A DNA stretch of 6,229 bases from Lutibacter sp. (GCA_004195315.1 SDWL01000177.1:1-6229), one strand, 5' to 3'; counted from the stretch's first letter, positions 1 to 6,043 are shown. A program made the numbers and translations. Notes: generated by a model from the sequence alone, not told the origin.

Positions 1-19
1 AGATGTGTATAAGAGACAG
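1..19 (+). other. Nextera/Tn5 mosaic-end adapter remnant (not genomic)
   Basis: The first 19 bases, AGATGTGTATAAGAGACAG, are identical to the Tn5 mosaic end carried by Nextera tagmentation adapters. The cdaA reading frame becomes recognisable as CdaA protein immediately after it. This is untrimmed library sequence at the contig edge and should be removed before deposition or gene calling. It is not a transposon insertion in the organism, because no transposase, second end or target duplication is visible. Confidence 0.96.
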
Positions 20-579
20 TAGCTATACTTATTGTTTTTCAGCCTGAAGTACGAAAATTTTTATTAATGTTAGGCTCTACAAATTTCACAAACAAGCGTA
101 ACTTCTTAAAACAATTAACATTTTTAAAAACTGAAATTCACACCACTATGGATGTAGAATCCATTGTTTTAGCTTGTGAAGAAATGGCAGTTACTAAAAC
201 TGGAGTTCTCATAGTTTTAGAACGAAATAATAATCTAGATTTTGTAAGATCTACCGGAGACAAAATGAACATAGAAATTAATAAACCTATTTTAAATAGT
301 ATTTTTTATAAAAATAGTCCGTTGCATGATGGTGCAATAATTATTAAAGAAAACTTTATTATTGCCACAAGAATTATACTACCATTATCTAATAAAAGTC
401 TCCCATCACGTTTCGGGTTACGCCATAGAGCTGCTATTGGAATTACCGAAAAAACTGATGCACTTTGCTTAATTGTTTCAGAAGAAACTGGAAAAATATC
501 CTATATAAAAGATGGCGAATTTGCTTTGTTTAAAAACAATAACGAATTAATTGAAACTATTCGATACGATTTAAATTAA
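20..579 (+). CDS. cdaA: Diadenylate cyclase CdaA, 5'-truncated by contig edge
   Basis: This is the C-terminal part of a membrane-bound diadenylate cyclase (DisA_N/DAC domain), which condenses two ATP into the second messenger c-di-AMP. Both catalytic signatures are present: DGA at 328-336 within SPLHDGAII, and RHRAA at 421-435 within GLRHRAAIGITE. The frame is open back to the adapter, and its first residues read AILIVFQPEVRKFLLMLGS. That is the family's typical junction between the last transmembrane helix and the cyclase domain, so the ATG at 67 is internal and not the start. About 185 residues are visible. Family members have roughly 260-275 residues with three N-terminal membrane helices, so the missing part is most of the membrane anchor. 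It ends shortly after the DAC domain. It is convergent with the ABC exporter gene, 93 bp apart, and no clear terminator was found between them. c-di-AMP usually controls potassium/osmolyte transport and envelope homeostasis; the targets in this organism cannot be told from here. Confidence 0.93.
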
Positions 580-672
580 TAATCCGTTTTCTGTTACTGT
601 TTTCAGCATTATTAATATACAAGTATTTAGCAAAAAACTATTCAACTAAATATATAAACAGGTAAACAAAAC

Positions 673-2436
673 TTAAGCTACATTATTAATAAATTGCATA
701 TTGTACAACGTTTTATAGTAGCCATTTTTATTTAATAATTCTAAGTGAGAACCTTGTTCTACAATTTCACCTTTATCCATTACAATAATTCTATCAGCTT
801 TTTTAACCGTAGTTAATCTATGCGCTATTATTATTGATGTTTGATGTTGAGTTATTTTATCCGTTGCTTTTTGAATTAATTTTTCTGAATATGAATCTAT
901 GGAAGATGTTGCTTCATCTAAAATTAAGACACTTGGTTTACTTATATAGGCACGTAAAAAAGCAATTAATTGTCGCTGACCTGAAGATAACATTGCTCCA
1001 CGTTCTTTTACATTGTAATGATAATTATCCGGTAAACTCATAATAAACTCATGAATTCCAATTTCTATAGCTGCTTTTTTTACTTCTTCCAAAGTAATAG
1101 AATCGTTGCTTAAAATAATATTCTTAAAAATTGAATCTGAAAATAAAAACACATCTTGTAAAACTACTGCAATTTGCTTTCTTAATGAGAGTAAAGTGTA
1201 CTGCTCAATGTTATGATTATCTATACATATTTCACCTTTATCAATTTCATAAAACCTATTTATCAAATTAATAATAGTAGATTTTCCGGCTCCTGTTGCT
1301 CCAACAATTGCTACAGTTTCACCAGCTTTTACATTAAATGAAATTCCTTTTAAAACTTCTTCTCCTTCAATATAACTAAAATGCACATTTTTAAAAGCAA
1401 TATCACCTTTAAAAGAAGTAGCTTTAATATCACCATTTTCAGTAATTTGACTATGTGTATCTAACACTTCAAAAACCCGATCACCTGCAACCATTCCCAT
1501 TTGTAACGTGTTAAATTTATCTGCTATTTGCCATAATGGTCTAAATAACATTTGAGCCATCATAATAAAAGCAATAATTTCCCCCACATTTGTTTTTCCT
1601 GAATTTACAATATCTAAACCGCCATACCATACTAGTAAACCAACCGCAATAGATGATAAAATTTCAGCAATTGGAAAGAATATTGAATAATACCAAACGG
1701 CTCTTACATGTGCATTTTTATGCTCTTCATTAATTTTTACAAAGTTATTATATTCAATTTTTTCACGATTAAAAAGCTGAACTATATTCATTCCCGTAAC
1801 TCGCTCTTGCACAAATCCATTTAAGTTTGCAACTTGTAATCTAACATCTTGAAAAGCAGATTTTATAGCAATTTGAAATAGTTTAGTAGCGTAAATTAAT
1901 ATTGGAAGTACTATAAATGCAATTAACGCTAACTTCCAATTCATCCAAACCATTACAATTGCAACAACAATCATTTTTAATAAATCGCTAATAATCATAA
2001 ACAATCCTTGCCCAAAAAACTGCGCTATCGTTTCGGTATCTGAAACCAATGTAGTAACTAATTTTCCTACAGAAGATTGATCAAAATAAGCCTTCTTAAA
2101 TTGCAACATATGCTTTTGTAATTGCACTCTTATATCTTTAATAATATGCTGACCTATCCAATTCACTTTGTAAATAAAAATGACTTGCATTAAAACTTCG
2201 GCTACTAAAAAAACACACATCAATAACGCATACTTCAAAAGTCCTTCTTTATCTTTATTTTCAAAGTACGTGTTTACAATTTCTTGTAATAAAACAGGTT
2301 TAGCTATTGAAACTACTGATAATAAAATTGCTGTAGTAGTACCCACAAAAAACTGTCCACGATAGTTTGAAGCAAAATTCATTAAACGTTTAAATATTTT
2401 CGCATCAAAAGCTTCTCCTGTAACTTTTTTACTCAT
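673..2436 (-). CDS. ABC exporter, fused permease-ATPase (MsbA/MdlB-like)
   Basis: A 587-residue half-transporter in the usual exporter order: six predicted membrane helices (about residues 25-45, 68-90, 140-162, 165-190, 250-272 and 283-300), then a nucleotide-binding domain. The ATPase elements are complete: A-loop Tyr355, Walker A GATGAGKST (379-387), Q-loop Gln427, signature LSSGQ (483-487), Walker B VLILDE with catalytic Glu508, D-loop SSID and H-loop His539. The signature is LSSGQ instead of LSGGQ. Similar variants such as LSVGQ occur in MdlB/YheH-type subunits, some of which work as heterodimers, but no partner half-transporter is in this window. The substrate cannot be inferred; lipid or drug-like compounds are the common cargo of this family. 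The ATG at 2436 overlaps the end of truA by 8 bp (truA stop at 2431-2429), implying co-transcription and translational coupling. Confidence is high for family and low for substrate. Confidence 0.93.
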   Translation of the reverse strand: MSKKVTGEAFDAKIFKRLMNFASNYRGQFFVGTTTAILLSVVSIAKPVLLQEIVNTYFENKDKEGLLKYALLMCVFLVAEVLMQVIFIYKVNWIGQHIIKDIRVQLQKHMLQFKKAYFDQSSVGKLVTTLVSDTETIAQFFGQGLFMIISDLLKMIVVAIVMVWMNWKLALIAFIVLPILIYATKLFQIAIKSAFQDVRLQVANLNGFVQERVTGMNIVQLFNREKIEYNNFVKINEEHKNAHVRAVWYYSIFFPIAEILSSIAVGLLVWYGGLDIVNSGKTNVGEIIAFIMMAQMLFRPLWQIADKFNTLQMGMVAGDRVFEVLDTHSQITENGDIKATSFKGDIAFKNVHFSYIEGEEVLKGISFNVKAGETVAIVGATGAGKSTIINLINRFYEIDKGEICIDNHNIEQYTLLSLRKQIAVVLQDVFLFSDSIFKNIILSNDSITLEEVKKAAIEIGIHEFIMSLPDNYHYNVKERGAMLSSGQRQLIAFLRAYISKPSVLILDEATSSIDSYSEKLIQKATDKITQHQTSIIIAHRLTTVKKADRIIVMDKGEIVEQGSHLELLNKNGYYKTLYNMQFINNVA

Positions 2437-3181
2437 GTTTAAATATTGTTTTTGGGTATATAACTTGGGTTAAAAATAATCCTTGAGCTGGTACAGACGT
2501 ACCTGCTTTACACCTATTTTTACTTTCAATTATTTCTTTAAAATCTTCTATAGTTATTTTTCCTTCACCTACTTCAATTAAAGTACCAACAATTGCTCTT
2601 ACCATATTTCTTAAAAACCTATCTGCTGTAATGTAAAATATTAGCATTTTATCTTTTTGAATCCATTCTGCTCTTCTAACAACACAAGTATAGGTTTTAA
2701 CATTAGAATTAGATTTAGAAAAACATTGAAAATTAGTGTAAGTTATTAAAAATTTAGCTGCCTCATTCATTTTAACAACATTTAACTTTTTATTATTAAA
2801 CTGCAAAGTAGTCTCAATTAAAAAAGGGTTTCTTCCTAAAAAAATTCTATATTCATAACTTCTACTTGTAGCATCAAAACGTGCATGTGCATTTTCAGTT
2901 GTTTTTATTATTTTTTCTACAACTATATCATTTGGTAATAATGAATTTAATTTATAACTAATTTTTTCAGTTTTAATTGCTTTGTCAAAATCTACATGCG
3001 CAAATAACTGTTCTGCATGAACACCTGTATCAGTTCTTCCTGCGCCTACTACATTAATAGAAGTTCTGAATATAGTTGTAAGTGCTTTATTTAATAATTC
3101 TTGAATACTAACAGCGTTAGGTTGTACTTGCCAACCATGATAATTTGTTCCTTTATATGATAATTCAATAAAATATCTCAA
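2429..3181 (-). CDS. truA: tRNA pseudouridine(38-40) synthase TruA
   Basis: TruA converts uridines 38-40 in the anticodon arm of tRNAs to pseudouridine, in the cytoplasm. The family hallmarks are clear: N-terminal RYFIELSYKGTNYHGWQ, the catalytic motif GAGRTDTGVHA (nucleophile Asp51 when counted from the TTG), the HARFDATSRSYEYRI segment, FLRNMVRAIVGTLIEVGEGK, and C-terminal SVPAQGLFL. I chose the TTG at 3181, which gives a 250-residue protein beginning (M)RYFIELSYKG as in homologues. A longer frame opens at a GTG at 3217, but its 12 extra residues (MYICNCTKIAFQ) are not TruA-like. A TATATTTG promoter box (3214-3207) also lies inside that extension, so the transcript probably starts after the GTG. 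It is the first gene of an operon with the ABC exporter. The function is certain; the exact start is likely but not proven. Confidence 0.95.
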   Translation of the reverse strand: MRYFIELSYKGTNYHGWQVQPNAVSIQELLNKALTTIFRTSINVVGAGRTDTGVHAEQLFAHVDFDKAIKTEKISYKLNSLLPNDIVVEKIIKTTENAHARFDATSRSYEYRIFLGRNPFLIETTLQFNNKKLNVVKMNEAAKFLITYTNFQCFSKSNSNVKTYTCVVRRAEWIQKDKMLIFYITADRFLRNMVRAIVGTLIEVGEGKITIEDFKEIIESKNRCKAGTSVPAQGLFLTQVIYPKTIFKHE

Positions 3182-3190
3182 TTGAAATGC

Positions 3191-3198
3191 TATTTTTG
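3191..3198 (+). promoter_or_regulatory. Predicted -7 promoter box for metallophosphoesterase gene
   Basis: The plus strand reads TATTTTTG, an exact TAnnTTTG match. Transcription would begin near 3204 and run about 45 nt to the ATG at 3249. No good -33 element is visible. This box lies within the predicted truA leader, and the truA box lies within the leader produced from here, so the two promoters interlock around the palindrome TGCAATTGCA (3199-3208). Confidence 0.45.
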
Positions 3199-3206
3199 TG
3201 CAATTG

Positions 3207-3214
3207 CAAATATA
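3207..3214 (-). promoter_or_regulatory. Predicted -7 promoter box for truA-ABC operon
   Basis: On the minus strand the sequence reads TATATTTG, an exact match to the Bacteroidota -7 consensus TAnnTTTG. A start point several bases downstream would fall near 3200, leaving a leader of about 20 nt before the TTG at 3181. No convincing TTG (-33) element at the usual distance was found. Confidence 0.5.
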
Positions 3215-3248
3215 CACACATTTTACAATTTAAGAATTTTACCAACTA

Positions 3249-3746
3249 ATGAAAAAAATTTTATTGCTTTCAGACACACATAGTTATATTGACAACCAAA
3301 TATTGAAATTTGTAAAACAAGCCGATGAAGTTTGGCACGTAGGTGATATTGGCTCATTAGAAGTTATAGATACACTAAAGAAACTGAAGCCCTTAAGAGC
3401 TGTTTATGGCAATATTGACGATGCTTTAATTAGAACTGAGTTTCCTTTAGATAATAAGTTTACTATTGAAAAAACAACTGTTTGGATGACACATATTGGA
3501 GGTTACCCAAATAGATATGACCAAAGAATTAAAGAAGAAATCTCAAAAAATCCACCTCAATTATTTATAAGTGGACATTCGCATATTTTAAAAGTGATGT
3601 TTGATAAAAAATTAAATTTATTACATATGAATCCAGGTGCTGCAGGCAAACATGGATTTCATACAGTAAGAACAATGCTTCGTTTTGAAATTAATGAAGA
3701 TAAAATTGCCAATTTAGAAGTTATTGAATTAGAACAGCGAAAATAA
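3249..3746 (+). CDS. YfcE-family metallophosphoesterase
   Basis: A compact 165-residue calcineurin-like phosphoesterase of the YfcE/MJ0936/Vps29 type, expected to be a cytoplasmic two-metal phosphodiesterase or phosphatase. All metal-ligand motifs are visible in order: SDTH (Asp9, His11), GDIG (Asp33), GNID (Asn55), THIGG (His82) and GHSH (His110, His112). Length and motif spacing match complete members of the family, and the LHMNPGAAG segment after GHSH is also typical. The start is the ATG at 3249 (MKKILLLSDTH), which places the first metal motif at the usual distance from the N terminus. There is no Shine-Dalgarno sequence, as is normal in Bacteroidota. The gene is divergent from truA and convergent with the DUF4293 gene, and is probably monocistronic between its own promoter box and a strong hairpin terminator. 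The natural substrate is unknown. Confidence 0.92.
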   Translation: MKKILLLSDTHSYIDNQILKFVKQADEVWHVGDIGSLEVIDTLKKLKPLRAVYGNIDDALIRTEFPLDNKFTIEKTTVWMTHIGGYPNRYDQRIKEEISKNPPQLFISGHSHILKVMFDKKLNLLHMNPGAAGKHGFHTVRTMLRFEINEDKIANLEVIELEQRK

Positions 3747-3779
3747 AAAACCATTTCAATAAAAATTGAAATGGTTTTT
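3746..3779. terminator. Bidirectional intrinsic terminator
   Basis: This is a perfect inverted repeat: a 15-bp left arm (3746-3760, AAAAACCATTTCAAT), an AAAA loop (3761-3764) and a 15-bp right arm (3765-3779, ATTGAAATGGTTTTT). The right arm ends in a T-run for plus-strand transcription, and the A-run of the left arm becomes a T-run on the minus strand. It sits between two convergent genes and can end both. The left arm overlaps the last base of the metallophosphoesterase TAA stop (3744-3746). Confidence 0.92.
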
Positions 3780-3806
3780 CTGCACTTAATATACTAAGAT
3801 AAAAGG

Positions 3807-4241
3807 TTATCGCAATCTATCAACAGATTTTACAAGTTCTTCATCCTTTTTAATTGCTTTATTTGCAATCACTACAAATACAATAGTTAAAATTGGAATG
3901 AGCAACCCAATACCCTTCTCAGAAACGTTAATTTCTCCAGATAAGTTTTGCGAAAAATATACGACTATACCTATTATAATAAAATTGGTCAAAATTGATA
4001 ATCGGCCTAACACAAATTGTAATTGCCTTTTTTTAAATTGAAAAATTGCAATCAATGTTAAACACGAAGATACAAAAAATAATACTGCCATTACTTTTAG
4101 TAATATGCTTCCTGAACTAAAGGAATCAATCACAAAAAATTCTGTCCCTTGCTCATTCACCCATAGATTTAATACAAAAATTAAACCGCCTGAAAGTAAT
4201 GTTGCAATTAACAAATAAACAGATTGTATTCTTTGAATCAT
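3807..4241 (-). CDS. DUF4293 family membrane protein
   Basis: A 144-residue integral membrane protein that begins MIQRIQSVYLLIA, the characteristic opening of the Bacteroidota DUF4293 family. Four hydrophobic helices are visible at about residues 7-26, 45-67, 80-97 and 108-130, with a charged C-terminal tail (KKDEELVKSVDRLR). Between helices 1 and 2 lies a roughly 17-residue loop; by the positive-inside rule (Lys/Arg between helices 2 and 3 and at the C terminus) the termini are probably cytoplasmic. The biochemical role is unknown. I recall the family lying beside rho in Flavobacteriia, which fits the divergent arrangement here, but a functional link is not established. The ATG at 4241 is preceded by a TATTTTTG box about 20 bp upstream, and transcription ends at the shared hairpin at 3746-3779. 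Confidence 0.88.
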   Translation of the reverse strand: MIQRIQSVYLLIATLLSGGLIFVLNLWVNEQGTEFFVIDSFSSGSILLKVMAVLFFVSSCLTLIAIFQFKKRQLQFVLGRLSILTNFIIIGIVVYFSQNLSGEINVSEKGIGLLIPILTIVFVVIANKAIKKDEELVKSVDRLR

Positions 4242-4261
4242 AGTTTTATACTAACTTAAGG

Positions 4262-4269
4262 CAAAAATA
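4262..4269 (-). promoter_or_regulatory. Predicted -7 promoter box for DUF4293 gene
   Basis: The minus strand reads TATTTTTG, an exact TAnnTTTG match, 20 bp before the ATG at 4241. The predicted leader is only about 10-15 nt. No clear -33 element was found in the A+T-rich sequence upstream. Confidence 0.5.
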
Positions 4270-4316
4270 CGTTTTCTTTTTAAAGAATAAAAGATTAGTT
4301 ATATAAAATAATTTTA

Positions 4317-4324
4317 TATATTTG
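4317..4324 (+). promoter_or_regulatory. Predicted -7 promoter box for rho
   Basis: The plus strand reads TATATTTG, an exact TAnnTTTG match. A weak -33 candidate (TTAG, 4295-4298) lies about 18 bp upstream. The predicted start near 4330 gives rho a leader of about 130 nt, much longer than the other leaders predicted here, and puts the hairpin at 4331-4352 at the very 5' end of the mRNA. Confidence 0.5.
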
Positions 4325-4330
4325 CAATAA

Positions 4331-4352
4331 CCTTATGCTTAATCACATAAGG
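4331..4352 (+). promoter_or_regulatory. rho: 5'-terminal hairpin in rho leader
   Basis: CCTTATG (4331-4337) and CATAAGG (4346-4352) form a perfect 7-bp inverted repeat around an 8-nt loop, just downstream of the predicted rho promoter box. It has no T-run, so it is not a terminator. A stem at the mRNA 5' end could slow decay or be part of a regulatory leader. A weaker 5-bp hairpin follows (ATTCT 4402-4406, AGAAT 4411-4415). The pairing is seen directly; any role is inferred. Confidence 0.4.
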
Positions 4353-4460
4353 AAACTACAATTAAAACGACTAAATACCACAACGTTTAATTTACAATAA
4401 AATTCTTTACAGAATAATAAAACAGTCTTTATACATAAACAATAATTACAAAATAACACA
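4353..4460 (+). promoter_or_regulatory. rho: G-poor rho leader, possible Rho-loading region
   Basis: By hand count this 108-nt stretch has about 18 C and only 4 G, so C exceeds G several-fold and little structure can form. Such C-over-G, unstructured RNA is what Rho binds, and rho is autogenously attenuated in its leader in E. coli. Autoregulation is therefore plausible here, but in such an A-rich genome low G is common and the signal is not proof. Confidence 0.3.
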
Positions 4461-5033
4461 ATGTTTGAAATTTCCCAATTAAAGGAGAAAACACTTGTAG
4501 ATTTACAAGAGATTGCAAAAACTATTGGAGCTAAAAAATTCAGTCAATTAAATAAACTAGATCTAGTATATTTAATATTAGACATTCAAGCTACTACTCC
4601 TTCAACAATTACAAAAGCTTCATCTACTGATGAAAAACCTAAACGCAGAAGAATTATAAAAAAAGCAAACCCTGCAAAAGACACTAAAGTAATCCCTACT
4701 GAAAACATTCAGGAAGAACTTGCTTTAGAAACGAAAGTTGAAATTCAACCTGAACAAAAGAGAGAATTAAAACCGAATAAAAGAGTTGAAATTAAAAAGC
4801 CTGTTTCAATTAAAGAACCAGTTGCAAAGGAGGAAGTTGAAAGTGCTAATACAACTAATGAACCTATAGCTATTCAAACAAACCAACCAAAGCAAGTAAA
4901 TCCACCTAAACAGGTGAACAAGCCTAATCCACCAAAACAACAAAATCAACCTAAGGTTATGGTTTCTTACGCTCATCAGATTATAACTACTTGTCTTCGC
5001 CAGATGATATCTATTTATCGCAGTCACAAGTAA
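4461..5033 (+). CDS. rho: Rho N-terminal domain and insert (gene broken by frameshift/deletion)
   Basis: This is the 5' part of transcription termination factor Rho, the hexameric RNA-dependent helicase that stops untranslated transcripts. Residues 1-43 (MFEISQLKEKTLVDLQEIAK onwards) form the Rho_N helical domain. Residues 44-165 are a disordered, charged, then Pro/Gln/Asn-rich insert with a KPKRRRIIKK basic patch, ending in two 9-residue repeats (NPPKQVNKP, NPPKQQNQP). Bacteroidota Rho proteins commonly carry such inserts; in Bacteroides thetaiotaomicron a disordered Rho region has been tied to condensate formation. After Lys165 (codon 4953-4955) this frame reads a non-homologous tail, VMVSYAHQ and onward, to a TAA at 5031-5033, while the real Rho sequence continues one base back in another frame. 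The ATG start follows a long leader and fits homologues. As assembled, this fragment could not act as Rho. Confidence 0.88.
   Translation: MFEISQLKEKTLVDLQEIAKTIGAKKFSQLNKLDLVYLILDIQATTPSTITKASSTDEKPKRRRIIKKANPAKDTKVIPTENIQEELALETKVEIQPEQKRELKPNKRVEIKKPVSIKEPVAKEEVESANTTNEPIAIQTNQPKQVNPPKQVNKPNPPKQQNQPKVMVSYAHQIITTCLRQMISIYRSHK
4899..4952 (+). repeat. rho: 27-bp tandem repeat (two degenerate copies) in rho insert
   Basis: Unit 1 (4899-4925) encodes NPPKQVNKP and unit 2 (4926-4952) encodes NPPKQQNQP. They match at about 19 of 27 bases, including 13 of the first 14. A partial, more diverged copy (NQPKQV, 4881-4898) precedes them. The last unit ends one codon before the point where the rho frame breaks, which makes slippage or collapse within a longer array a natural explanation for the break. 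Confidence 0.75.
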
Positions 5034-6022
5034 AATTATTTGGTTTAAAAACAGGAGATACTGTAAAAGGTGTAGTAAGACCTCCTAAAGAAGGAGAAAA
5101 ATACTTCCCCTTAATACGTGTATCAAAAATAAATGGATTGAATCCAAATATTGTAAGAGACCGTGTATCATTTGAACATTTAACTCCTTTATTCCCAGAA
5201 GAAAAATTTAATTTAGCAGGAAAAGGAAGTACACTTTCTACAAGAATTATGGATTTGTTTTCACCAATTGGAAAAGGACAAAGAGGAATGATTGTTTCTC
5301 AGCCAAAAACTGGTAAAACAATGTTACTTAAAGATATTGCAAATTCTATAGCTTCTAATCATCCCGAAGTTTATCAAATTATTTTATTAATTGATGAAAG
5401 ACCAGAAGAGGTAACAGATATGCAACGTAGTGTGAAAGGTGAAGTTGTTGCTTCAACTTTTGACGAACCGGCAGAAAAACACGTTAGAGTTGCCAATATT
5501 GTTTTAGAAAAAGCAAAACGATTGGTTGAATGTGGCCATGATGTTGTTATATTATTAGATTCAATTACTCGATTGGCTAGAGCTTATAACACCGTTGCGC
5601 CAGCGTCAGGTAAAATTTTATCAGGTGGTATTGATGCAAATGCATTACACAAACCTAAACGTTTCTTTGGAGCTGCTCGTAATATTGAAAATGGCGGATC
5701 ATTAACAATTATTGCAACTGCTTTAACTGAGACTGGATCAAAAATGGATGAGGTAATCTTTGAAGAATTTAAAGGTACTGGTAATATGGAACTTCAATTA
5801 GAAAGAAATATTTCTAACCGTAGAATTTATCCTGCAATAGATTTAGTTAAATCAAGCACACGTAGAGATGATTTACTGCTAGACCCTAAAACTGTTAAAC
5901 GTATGTGGATACTTAGAAAATATTTAGCCGATATGAATCCTGTTGAAGCAATGGAATTTATTAAAGATAAAATTCAATACACAACATCAAATGATGAATT
6001 TTTAATTTCTATGAACGGATAG
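4955..6022 (+). CDS. rho: Rho RNA-binding and ATPase domains (gene broken by frameshift/deletion)
   Basis: The 3' part of Rho resumes with GYGFLRSSDYNYLSSPDD at 4955, inside the cold-shock-like primary RNA-binding domain. It runs 355 residues to a TAG at 6020-6022. The ATPase core is intact: P-loop SQPKTGKT (5297-5320), DERPEE with the catalytic glutamate (5393-5410), Walker B ILLDSITR (Asp at 5558-5560), the secondary-site region GGIDANALHKPKRFFGAARN, TALTETGSKMDEVIFEEF, and the R-loop GTGNMEL. What is missing is the segment just before GYGF, usually about 16-20 residues resembling EFDGIIESEGVLEMMPD, which forms the first strand of the RNA-binding fold. An in-frame TAA at 4952-4954 prevents upstream extension. 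A TTG at 4991 could serve as a start on paper but would lose still more of the domain, so it is unlikely to be real. The gene is either genuinely broken or misassembled; the second seems more likely given intact downstream sequence. Confidence 0.9.
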   Translation, partial: GYGFLRSSDYNYLSSPDDIYLSQSQVKLFGLKTGDTVKGVVRPPKEGEKYFPLIRVSKINGLNPNIVRDRVSFEHLTPLFPEEKFNLAGKGSTLSTRIMDLFSPIGKGQRGMIVSQPKTGKTMLLKDIANSIASNHPEVYQIILLIDERPEEVTDMQRSVKGEVVASTFDEPAEKHVRVANIVLEKAKRLVECGHDVVILLDSITRLARAYNTVAPASGKILSGGIDANALHKPKRFFGAARNIENGGSLTIIATALTETGSKMDEVIFEEFKGTGNMELQLERNISNRRIYPAIDLVKSSTRRDDLLLDPKTVKRMWILRKYLADMNPVEAMEFIKDKIQYTTSNDEFLISMNG

Positions 6023-6043
6023 TTCTTAGTTTAAAATTATAAT

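Noticed and set aside
67..579. ATG at 67 as the start of the first gene
   Set aside because: Conserved CdaA sequence (AILIVFQPEVRKF) continues in frame upstream to the adapter, so the gene is truncated by the contig edge and this ATG is internal.
580..672. Terminator between the convergent cdaA and ABC exporter genes
   Set aside because: Only a weak 5-bp stem (TTTAG/CTAAA) with a 15-base loop was found, too poor to call.
834..1043. 69-codon ORF on the plus strand
   Set aside because: It lies wholly inside the ATPase domain of the ABC exporter on the other strand, and the product has no recognisable features.
2180..2365. 61-codon ORF on the plus strand
   Set aside because: It is antisense to the membrane domain of the ABC exporter, with no family resemblance; a shadow frame.
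4947..4960. Programmed -1 ribosomal frameshift joining the two rho frames
   Set aside because: There is no X XXY YYZ slippery heptamer at the junction (CCT AAG G), Rho is not known to be made this way, and the product would still lack the conserved segment before GYGF.
4806..5027. 73-codon ORF on the minus strand
   Set aside because: It is antisense to the low-complexity insert of rho; its Leu/Trp-rich product simply mirrors the Pro/Gln/Asn codons of the real frame.
4991..6022. Independent short Rho-like gene starting at the TTG at 4991
   Set aside because: Conserved Rho sequence in this frame begins earlier, at 4955, and the start would lie inside the RNA-binding fold; this is the remainder of rho.
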